Shown here: positions 56,219 through 64,000 of the stretch, piece after piece
How positions within the stretch are numbered: the stretch's first letter is position 1
Layout of the letters: each line of letters opens with the position of its first letter
Assembly: GCA_014773175.1 (NCBI GenBank)
Contig: VXCM01000706.1
Coordinates: 62,001-126,000 of the forward strand
DNA length: 64,000 nt
From: Lucifuga dentata
Taxonomy: Eukaryota > Chordata > Actinopteri > Ophidiiformes > Bythitidae
Direction of reading: 5' to 3'
Notes under the pieces: generated by a model
Databases searched by the model: none
What the model was told of the DNA's origin: nothing
What the model saw: the letters and a program-made list of their open reading frames with translations, nothing else
Position numbers and translations under genes: made by a program

Positions 56219-58659
56219 TGTCTTATATTTTATATTTCCATATTGATATTTTCATATGAGCATTATAACCTATATCTGTTTTTGGTGTTTACAATTGTTC
56301 AGCTTTAGCAACATAATATGAAAATTTCACAAAGAAGAAAAAGAAACAGATGAAGATAGACAGAATAAAAAACAATCACCCTAAACTCTATGACATCCAG
56401 AAAAGAGTCATAGTAACTTGATGTGGCTGCCAACACTTCAGCTTTCTGTTTCTGGATACTTGTCAGATTTTGCTACAATAAAGAATAAAGATAACAATTA
56501 ATTAATGGTCAGGCATCTTCAAGTAACGAAGCATGAAATGTGTGAAAAGTGAATTATTACTTGAAAATCTTTCTTATTGTGGGAAAACTAATTAAGTATA
56601 ATTATGCTTCATTAATCTAATAATTATGCATATAAATTAAGCATTAAATATGAATATAACAAGAGCACATTAACAGAGAAACTTATGTGTTACAATGCTC
56701 AGCTCAAAAGCAGTGCATTATGCTACCTCTGTGAAGTCTATTATGTATAATGTTTGCTGAAACTGTGTCAGAGCGGTATATTTTTGCTTTTGTGACCACA
56801 GAAATAATATTTATAGTCCACAGAAAAAAAGAAAAAAAACCACACAACTGGTTGTGTCATGGCCACAATCATGAAAAAATAGCTTGCAGTAAAAACTGAA
56901 GCTTCTGCATTAGCTGCATTCGTACTTACAATGTTTCCTCTGAAGTCAATGTTGGGGAATTTCTTGTTGATGTACTTGACAGCTGACTCCATGACTTTAT
57001 CCGTCAGCACAGAAGGCTTCAGCTTAGGATCTAAACATGTCTGCCAAAGAGTTGAGAAGATGATAAAGAATGTGAGGATCTTATGTGACTATTATCTGAT
57101 CACAGCAGTCAGTGACTCATTTGTCTTATTAGACCTGATTGACAGTTAAATTGATTTTCAACATATTTGTGTGTCCTGCCATTATAGTATGCAAGTGTAT
57201 CCTATGGTCAATTTGTGTTAATAATGTTTTAATTTGGGGAAGTAGAAAATGAAGCTTATTACCAGAAAGTTCTGAATGTTCTGGCTGAGAACATTTTGGC
57301 ATAGTAAGAGAATAATCAATAAAGATCTCTTCTCCCTCAGCAATCATTTTCAAAGTGACCTTGAGCAGGATTGTTAACCTCCAAGTGCTGCAGTGGAGCT
57401 GTTCGGGGTGACAGATTTTACACTTGGAGAGAATCCAAATGTAAATGCATGTTTTAGTGTAGCAGCTTGTGTGAAGCACTGCAGAAAATGCATGTGTGCT
57501 CAGCAAATCTTCACTGAGCCAGGTTTAAAAATGGCTCAAAATAAGATGCACCCTTCCTCAACTTCTCCCTGACAAATGCAGATATGGACATACACATACA
57601 CATGCACGCACACAAACATGCATGCGCGCACACAGACACAGTTTACAAGGCACACAGTGTTCTATTTTTTATGAGGATGTGAGTAGAATGTCACTTCCTG
57701 CATGTCATATCCAAAATTATACGGTCTGTCAAAATACATCACTCATACTGCAGCGATTTTACCTGATTTAAGATGCCACATATTAACCTGTATAAGGTAA
57801 AGCTGAGTAGTTTTGACAGGATAAACAATGCACATTACATTGTTGAATCCTTCATTAAATTTGATGTATATGTTTCTTGATGAGTGAGTGTCGCAGCATT
57901 CAGTTGAGACTGTCTGTGGTGACTGGCAGCTCAGACTGACTTCCTGTATGCACTTCCTCTTTGGAGAAATAAGCTGAACTGCAATGGAACAGCAGTTCTA
58001 CCTAAAATACTTATCTTAGCAAAAAAAAAAAACAAAAAAACAAAAAAACAGATAAACCTGCACTTTTATTTCCCAAGTTACAATTATTTCATATTATCAT
58101 ATTCCTGCTAATTCAATAACAACGCTCCAGGGCTTACTGACTTAAAGAAACTGTATATTACTGCTATTATTGCTGTGTTGTATCTTTATACAATTCTCTG
58201 CAGCTTTAGTGCCATTTAAAGCCATGATTAAGTACTTTAATATGTTTGGCTTTATATAGTCATTATTCTTTGTATTGTAGTTATTGTGTAATCTGGATAA
58301 GCAGCTACTCTTTACCTTTTAACATTTCTATGGGCAGTAAAAGTGAAGTGAGTGCAGAAAAATTTACTCATGTTATTACTTCCTTAACAGTTAAAAACCA
58401 TGTGCTGATATTTTTAACCTTAGACCTATCCATAAGCTATGAAATAACATGAAAAATTGCAGGTATATATTTTGTGGATATTAACAAGGCAAAGCATATG
58501 ACTGAGAATTCAGTTCCTCATTTCACATCTCTGTTACTCGTACTAAAGCTCCCTCACCTTCTTTATGTAGTTCATGCGTATCAGCACCCCACTGCCTCTC
58601 TCATTGAGGATGGTGAATTTTTCAGCCAGTTTCTGTTGGTAGTCCATGGCTCTGGACAT
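37665..58659 (-). CDS. nckap1l: NCK-associated protein 1-like (HEM1), WAVE complex subunit
   Basis: HEM1 is the haematopoietic member of the HEM/NAP1 family. With CYFIP, WAVE, ABI and BRK1 it forms the WAVE regulatory complex that relays Rac to Arp2/3 and builds lamellipodia at the leading edge. Thirty-one exons join without a frame break into 1129 residues (human 1127). Exons from 5' to 3': 58558-58659, 56930-57040, 56380-56472, 55733-55789, 54800-54942, 53666-53756, 52601-52738, 51689-51737, 51002-51158, 50164-50220, 49953-50049, 49576-49685, 49141-49273, 48826-48907, 48679-48737, 48423-48568, 48129-48261, 47475-47594, 46973-47112, 46126-46257, 44974-45192, 44482-44612, 42473-42570, 41656-41749, 41055-41137, 40784-40864, 39780-39873, 39539-39655, 38768-38877, 38408-38497, 37665-37787. 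Similarity runs along the whole length. Synteny with PDE1B, and the closer match to HEM1, argue for NCKAP1L rather than its ubiquitous paralogue NCKAP1. Confidence 0.96.
39499..39533. repeat. (AATG)n microsatellite at the NCKAP1L exon 28 donor
   Basis: About eight AATG units end at the gtatac donor of NCKAP1L exon 28 (exon end 39539), so the intron begins almost directly with the repeat on the transcript strand. Confidence 0.9.
41055..45192 (-). CDS. nckap1l: NCKAP1L exons 21-25
   Basis: Residues 717-925. Exon 21, the longest (219 bases), includes [20 protein letters not shown] and [20 protein letters not shown]. Exon 22 has the variable segment after [11 protein letters not shown], exon 23 [20 protein letters not shown], exon 24 [20 protein letters not shown] and exon 25 [20 protein letters not shown]. 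Introns of 1.9 kb (42571-44481) and 0.7 kb hold (AGT)n, (CT)n, (TA)n and a teleost repeat fragment. Confidence 0.94.
43835..43889. repeat. (AGT)n microsatellite
   Basis: About 18 AGT units in the 1.9-kb NCKAP1L intron between exons 22 and 23. Confidence 0.93.
43972..44012. repeat. (CT)n-(TA)n compound microsatellite
   Basis: A short CT run passes directly into TA units within an NCKAP1L intron. Confidence 0.9.
44240..44356 (+). repeat. Teleost interspersed repeat fragment
   Basis: cctatcacaggactgagacg, ggtaatttacagtgtccagt and tttacactgtgggagaaaac follow the order of a noncoding repeat common in fish and overlap in content with the fragment at 15605-15775. Confidence 0.65.
45359..45414. repeat. 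(CT)n microsatellite
   Basis: An imperfect CT run with a few GCTCTCTC interruptions lies in the NCKAP1L intron between exons 20 and 21. Confidence 0.92.
46126..47594 (-). CDS. nckap1l: NCKAP1L exons 18-20, basic linker region
   Basis: Residues 587-717. Exon 18 has [15 protein letters not shown]; exon 19 opens with [20 protein letters not shown] and continues [20 protein letters not shown], a Lys/Arg-rich segment also present in human HEM1; exon 20 carries [12 protein letters not shown] and [15 protein letters not shown]. The basic stretch is likely a surface loop. Whether it contacts membrane phosphoinositides, as proposed for this face of the WAVE complex, is inference. Confidence 0.93.
48129..49685 (-). 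CDS. nckap1l: NCKAP1L exons 12-17
   Basis: Residues 366-586. Landmarks are [13 protein letters not shown] (exon 12), [17 protein letters not shown] (exon 13), [17 protein letters not shown] (exon 14), LRLDWLRLQ (exon 15), [20 protein letters not shown] (exon 16) and a Cys/His-rich [15 protein letters not shown] (exon 17), each with a counterpart in human HEM1. Introns are very short here (six exons in 1.6 kb). The intron between exons 16 and 17 is largely a CTTCT-type microsatellite that begins within ten bases of the exon 16 donor. Confidence 0.94.
48304..48415. repeat. (AGAAG)n pentanucleotide repeat
   Basis: More than 20 AGAAG-type units fill most of the NCKAP1L intron between exons 16 and 17 and end within ten bases of the exon 16 donor. 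Confidence 0.93.
49953..52738 (-). CDS. nckap1l: NCKAP1L exons 7-11
   Basis: Residues 200-365. Exon 7 holds [20 protein letters not shown], exon 8 is only 49 bases ([16 protein letters not shown]), exon 9 has [20 protein letters not shown], exon 10 [18 protein letters not shown] and exon 11 [13 protein letters not shown]. All match the order in human HEM1. At the exon 9/10 junction several GT and AG choices exist; only GG|gtgtgt with atcag|A keeps the [12 protein letters not shown] reading, which parallels human [12 protein letters not shown]. Confidence 0.93.
53666..58659 (-). CDS. nckap1l: NCKAP1L exons 1-6, N-terminal helical region
   Basis: These exons cover residues 1-199. The ATG at 58659-58657 was chosen because [20 protein letters not shown] aligns with the start of human HEM1 ([20 protein letters not shown]). 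Further landmarks are [18 protein letters not shown] (exon 2), [19 protein letters not shown] (exon 4), [15 protein letters not shown] (exon 5) and [12 protein letters not shown] (exon 6). A second Met lies five codons in. The intron 57041-58557 is the longest of the group at 1.5 kb; intron 5 carries the double hairpin at 53919-53980, and intron 3 the (AG)n run at 56167-56215. Confidence 0.94.
53919..53980. repeat. Two contiguous perfect hairpins in an NCKAP1L intron
   Basis: acaccttcctttat and ataaaggaaggtgt pair perfectly around ctga (53919-53950). Directly after, aaccaacagtctcag and ctgagactgttggtt form a perfect 30-base palindrome (53951-53980). Confidence 0.95.
56167..56215. repeat. (AG)n microsatellite
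   Basis: About 24 AG units, reading CU on the NCKAP1L transcript, in the intron between exons 3 and 4, about 165 bases downstream of the exon 3 donor. Confidence 0.92.
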
Positions 58660-58869
58660 GCTACACCTCTCTCTCCCCTTTGAGCCTTGGCCTCCTGGTC
58701 CTGTGTAAAGCACTTGAACCCTCAGAGACAAGTGCACCCAGAGCCACACCCTGACTAGAGGTCACATGGGAGTACTGGGTGAAGGTGGAGTCTGTAGTTT
58801 TTGGTAATAACTTCAGAAATTATAGTAGCCACAATGTATTACATCCCTCTCATGACATGTATAAACATT

Positions 58870-58900
58870 TTAATATATCCTTATGCATTTCCTGTTATTG
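58870..58900 (-). promoter_or_regulatory. ETS-like site upstream of NCKAP1L
   Basis: The minus strand reads ataacaggaaatgc about 230 bases before the ATG. The GGAA core fits ETS factors, which drive many blood-cell genes, but a single core match is weak evidence. The transcription start is not visible. Confidence 0.25.
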
Positions 58901-61080
58901 CATGTTAAACCACCCATCTTTTTTTTCACTGCTGTCTCTTATTGTGTAAGTTTGAGCTCCTTCTTCTTGCCCTGTACAAGAAGATACAAAGAATACTGAT
59001 CTAATTTATAAATACCCCATACTGATGCCAGTAAAAGCAAAAATAGTACATTTCGGACCAAAAATTAATGCTGTTCTGTCTTTAACCACAAGATGCCACC
59101 CTTTACTAACTAAAGTTCTACATTAGTATATGGGGGAAGAGTTATGCAACAGGTATGTACTATATCATAGTGATAAGAAATGTGAAGTGAATAAATTGTA
59201 AATGTGACAATACATACAATACAACAAAATACAATACAATTATTGTAATACATGTGTTTGTAGTTTTCAGTAATTCAATAAATTCAGGATTGTGTTTTGA
59301 ATTTTCTTCCTTTTTCATTTTTGCAACCAACTGAAAGCAAAAAAATACATTTTTTAAAAATCTATCATTATCTTTATCCATCCACTTTCTCCAATCCGAT
59401 CTTTATCTATCAATCCAAATTATGTTTATCCATCCAGCCTTAGGAGAACATTTTGCTAATTAACAGGTAATAACTCGCTCTATACTCTTACTTTCATCAG
59501 ATAGCTTAATATTAACTGAGGTGGATGTGATATGTGAACACTATATTCCAGCACTATAAAAGTCATTTAAGTACATGTATTATTATATTGAACAGTCTTT
59601 ATTTCTGTATGTGTAAATGGCTACAGAAGCTTGTTACCTGGAAAGCGGGTCTGGATAGTCACCTTATTGTAACTCCACATAAAGCTATGCTCAGGTTAAG
59701 CATAATTACTGAAAGCAAAAACTTTGTCATGTAAACTAGAAAGGCTCTAAGTCATTCAGCAACCATGTGTTATTTTGGCTTTTTCCCACCATAACTGCTC
59801 CTGGAATTTTGTCAGAGGTGCAGTAAAGTGTAAAGTAAAGTAAAGTGATGAAGAGTACCGAGTAAGAATAGAGAGAGCTGTTCTCTTGATGAGAGTCACC
59901 AAAGTACACCACAGCACCACAGCAAGTACAGTGCAAAGCAAAGCCATGACTGATGCTAAATACAACTCTAAGCAGTAATCTGTTTATTATTTCCCCACTG
60001 GTAGAAGCTCAGAGAGTGGCAGACATGTTAACAAGACTGTCTGGGAAAGAAGACAGGAGGATGTGGAAGGGGGAGGAAGAGAAGGAGGGGACAGACTTTA
60101 GTGGACCAGTGGTATGAAGTACAGGTTTATGAACTTTTGGGCATCCTGGGAACCAAGTGAGAAATTAGTAAAGAAAGAGACATGTTTAAGATTGTTGTGA
60201 GAAAACAATTGCTTATAAAAATTTAGATGTAGCAATAGTTGGTCCAGAATTATGGAATACAAATACAGATACAAAACCTGTGGAAGAACCTGGATTAGAT
60301 CTAAGGCTATGACAGCTTGTATATTAGGTTTCAAATTTCCTTCAGTGGTGGAATTTAGTTTGAAGAACAAAACAAAACTGAAAAATAGAAGAGGATTTGA
60401 GGCTGAAAATTATTTTCATGAAAATATTTATATGTAATGTAAACACTTAGCTATATGGCCACAAATGTCAATTTATAACAGTCTTACTTGAGCACTATGG
60501 AATTATAAAGCAAATTTTGGATCAACAGTACAGCAGTACAGAAAGCATGTATAAACTGGATTTTCTGTATTTGTTGCCACAAGTTTTAAGTATGATGATG
60601 TGATACAGAATTTATGAAGACTTGAGACATATGGCTCCAAAGAAGAACCATACATCCAAATACACAAACAAACACATAAGAAGATTGTTATTGTGGCTGA
60701 TGGAGTTATTTATTCTCAAAATGTAATTAAGTGTTTCTAGGAAAGCATCCTGGACAAGAGAAGAGTCTGGATCTGGATTTGGATCTGGATTTGGTATTCA
60801 GTAGACCTGGTGAAAACTAAACTGAACACTTTTTTTTTTTTTNAAAAAAAAAACAGGCCTGTATGAATATAGCATCTTCAACCTCCTCAACCACCCAAAC
60901 CACCTCTCTCAAACCTCACCTTGGCTCAAATGTATGAATATACTGTATGTATGATTGTATTTAAAGTTATTTATAGATATGGTTATAGATATGGATAAGG
61001 TTATATATAGATATGGTTTTTACAATGTACATGTGCATGGATGGGTGTGTTAGTGTTTATGTGTGGATGTGTAAAGATTG

Positions 61081-61129
<49 letters not shown>

Positions 61130-61130
61130 C
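61081..61130 (+). repeat. (TG)n microsatellite
   Basis: About 23 TG units followed by ACAC in intergenic DNA. Confidence 0.94.
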
Positions 61131-61300
61131 ACACACACATACATACATATTTAATGATACTCATGTACTGTACATACATTCTCTTGCTGGTTATACATTT
61201 TTAATTCTAAAATTTGTTCTTGTTACCTTATCCTTACTTTTATTTTGTTTTATTTTATCATATATATATATATTATTTTTTTTAACTTAAAAAGCACAGT

Positions 61301-61382
61301 CTGGGAACCTACCAGAAAAAGCATTTCACTGTGTTATGCTTGTGTGGCTGCACGTGACAAATAAAACTTTGAAACTTTGATT
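61301..61382 (+). repeat. Retroelement 3'-tail-like fragment
   Basis: agcatttcactgtgttatgc and gcacgtgacaaataaaactt followed by gaaactttga resemble the end of a retroelement dispersed in fish genomes (gtgacaaataaa plus a short tandem tail). No coding part is attached. Confidence 0.55.
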
Positions 61383-62098
61383 AGTCTGATTTTTTTCTAC
61401 ATCACAGTAAATTTTCCATTCAAACATTTAATGGAAAATAAATCAAGAAAAAGTGACAGCATTTGAGTTTGTTACCATCTCCCTTGTTAGATTTGTGAGA
61501 TTTCAAGCCTAAATTACAGAGGTGAAGGTAAAGAAATAAAGAGGCCTGAGGAAAACAACAAGGGCTGTGTGTGAGCAGGCCTGCAGGAAGAGGTAATGCT
61601 AATGATAGCGGGAAGTTCTGAGGAAAGGATCTCAGCTCTGGCTGCAGCCTAGATGTTGGAGGAGAAATGACAAAACATATGAGCCTATGTAATAAACATA
61701 ATATACTGTATGCAAGTATAATTGCTAATACTGTGGTGTTTAAGTATGACCTATCTAAAAGGATCATACCCTTGATTTTTCACCAGTACAGATAACATTA
61801 CTGACGACCATTTTCCAAAACATAAAACCATATTTTAGTTTTCCTGTTCTTTTCCAAAATCCCCTAATCTTTCAAAATCAAATGTTCAGGTGATACACCC
61901 ACCTTAAAATTCAATGTTTCACCTGCTAACATGTATGTTTGAATGTAAAAGACAGTCATTCTTAATTTTTCAGTAAAAGCCATCTCTCTCCTGCAGGACT
62001 ATATTCTCTGGCAAAAAATTATGTTTTCTTCTGTGCAGTTCCATTTTGGACCGGTTAAATTAAGTATTAATTCTGAACAAAATAAAAACAATTTATTG

Positions 62099-62225
62099 TT
62101 TTTTTTTATTTTGTTTTGTTTTGGGTTTTTTTTTTTCACTTTGATAGATTATTTAATACCNTTGTTTTTTTTTATTTTGTTTTGTTTTGGGTTTTTTTTT
62201 TTCACTTTGATAGATTATTTAATAC
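62099..62225 (+). repeat. Duplicated T-rich block around an N
   Basis: A 62-base block beginning ttgttttttttta and ending atttaatacc stands on both sides of an N at 62161 with no visible difference. It is best read as an unmerged contig overlap. Confidence 0.85.
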
Positions 62226-64000
62226 CTCTCTAGTCTCCACAAGTTGATTTTAATAGCATACTGGAATTAACTGAAACCAATGGCAGTCTCAAAGGTAGGA
62301 AAAAAAAAAAAAAGTCTAAAATGTACTACTCCAGTAGTATGTTTGGAAAATGGCTGGCAGTAATTTAATGTGTATGTGCATTGTATTTGTTGAACTCATA
62401 CATGTAAAATCACTGGTATACTCCTTTAGTATCAGCATATTAATATGTTTTATGCCAACTTTAGATGTGCATATTCTGTCACACACTTGAAAATGAATAG
62501 TTTAATGTCAAGTTAAACTGAATTGAGGACTCATCTATGATACTTTCTCTGAGGCTAAAAGTTCAGAATCTTTGACTCAAAGGTCAGAAGGCGGTAAAAA
62601 CATAGATCGAATAGCACTTCTGATCAAAACAGCAACCATGTCTTTCCAGGATTCACAAAATCAATAACAGGCAATCAAAAAATGTTTGAAGTCCATCAAA
62701 ATATATTCAAAGTTTTAGCAAAGTATGATCAGGATTACCAGAAGAATGCACCCGATGGAACATGATATTTAACTGGGGTTTTCAGTTCTGTAGTTACAGT
62801 ATGACACAGGCTTTTATCATGACTGTTCCTATATGTAATATATGTTTACCTTCTCACCACTCAAATAGCTTGATCTGATAATCTACCAGGCCTGTAACCA
62901 TACCTGACTTTCTCTGCCTTTGTCACTTTTCTCAAAGGTCTGTCATTTCTCTTTCAATAAAATTGGAGTAAATTTGGCCCCTGGCTATGATGTCCTGCAC
63001 AACGTATAATTATGGATTTAAATGGTTAAATATATAGAAGATTTGAAAGAGGCAGCATTCTTCCTTGGCACGTTGGAACATGGCAGAGACACAAAGGTAA
63101 ACAAGACAGTGAGTATAAGTTGATGAAAAGAGAGTCAAAAATCAGTGACAACATGAACATATGGTAAATAAACATAAACATAAACATAGGTATGTATGTG
63201 ATGATCACTTTATATTTACCACTGAGGTATGTATGTGATGAGTGAGGATACATGATAAGACATGATTCAAATATTACATTACAGATGAGTAACTCTTCAG
63301 AATCAGATCCACTTCATTGGTTAAGTATATGATATACAAGGAAAACATATTCAGTCCTATACAATGAAAAGAAAAATCACAGTTTAGAACAGGCTCACTA
63401 AGTTGGGTTCAAATTTTCTCTGTTTTCAGCTGAGACAATATAAAGCTTATTTGTTGCATTACAATGCAGATTTGATTCCACCACATAACACTGAAGAAAT
63501 AATTGTCTTCAATACTAAAAAGTTGCAAAACAAGACTCTAACTCTGTGCACTTAGCTTGAGCTACATATATGCATTCATCAACTGTTTGTGATACTTCTC
63601 ATAATTGTATTGTATATGTCTGTGTTATTGTTAATAATGTTTCTAACTGGCAGCACATTTCTCATATTTCCTGTTGCATCCAAGAAGATGTCTGTACTTT
63701 ACCTGGTCTTTTATCAAGTTCCCTTTTTTGCTTTACTGAATTAAATAAACACATTGAAACTGATTTTTCCATTAGACTTTCACTCCTAATAACATCTGCC
63801 ATTCTAAGCAAGTCTTGGTTTTCTTTTGCTCCTTTTATACTAAAAACAGCTGCATTCTCATTGTTCTGTGCTCAAAGCAATAGACCAGATTTCCCAAAAT
63901 AACCAGCTCTGTGGCACACAGTGTAAAATGTAGTGTCACGGCTACAAAGGTCGACAATTTCTTGGCAGTGGTGTGATTTGTTACAGCAGTTACCTTAATA

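Larger units (their letters stand above)
58660..64000. other. Intergenic region upstream of NCKAP1L
   Basis: No exon with recognisable homology was seen on either strand; the genes next to NCKAP1L in mammals, such as GTSF1 and ITGA5, were not detected. The stretch holds a tandem ggatctggattt motif at 60769-60795, tandem ttatagatatgg units at 60971-61017, a (TG)n run at 61081-61130, a retroelement-like tail at 61301-61382 and a duplicated T-rich block around an N at 62161. The remainder is AT-rich unique sequence. Confidence 0.65.

Noticed and set aside
59160..60440. Several short open frames upstream of NCKAP1L that might be a neighbouring gene
   Set aside because: No homology, no consistent splice sites and no similarity to the expected neighbours.

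Overview
This window is nuclear DNA from a vertebrate, almost certainly a teleost fish. Three multi-exon genes can be read from splice sites and protein homology, in the order PPP1R1A (+), PDE1B (-), NCKAP1L (-). This is the mirror image of the order I recall for human 12q13 (NCKAP1L, PDE1B, PPP1R1A). The introns are short (most under 2 kb), microsatellites are dense, and several interspersed repeats are of kinds common in fish genomes. Species cannot be fixed from the sequence.

Layout. 1-7786: no exon found; it holds a diverged four-copy tandem repeat (about 2190-3770) and repeat fragments, and is probably intron 1 or upstream DNA of PPP1R1A. 7787-17818: six coding exons of PPP1R1A, lacking the first coding exon, with a 3' UTR to about 19.25 kb. 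21552-33545: a complete 14-exon PDE1B on the minus strand; the exons join without a frame break into 519 residues, matching the short (PDE1B2-type) form. A second first exon at 35599-35690, too short to show up as a long ORF, splices in phase to exon 2 and gives a 532-residue PDE1B1-type form. 37665-58659: a complete 31-exon NCKAP1L (HEM1) on the minus strand that joins into 1129 residues. 58660-64000: intergenic, with repeats only.

How the genes work. PPP1R1A encodes inhibitor-1, which blocks protein phosphatase 1 once PKA phosphorylates its RRRRPTP site. PDE1B is a Ca2+/calmodulin-stimulated cyclic nucleotide phosphodiesterase, so it can lower the signal that activates PKA. The two may act on the same cAMP pathway, but nothing in the DNA shows that their proximity is functional. 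NCKAP1L is the blood-cell subunit of the WAVE actin regulatory complex and is a neighbour only by conserved synteny.

I found no undescribed gene system. The observations most worth a second look are the alternative PDE1B first exon with its own TATA-like promoter, two pairs of adjacent near-perfect hairpins in introns, splice sites of PDE1B and NCKAP1L built on or beside microsatellites, the diverged tandem array, and a recurrent assembly artefact in which a single N joins duplicated contig ends.
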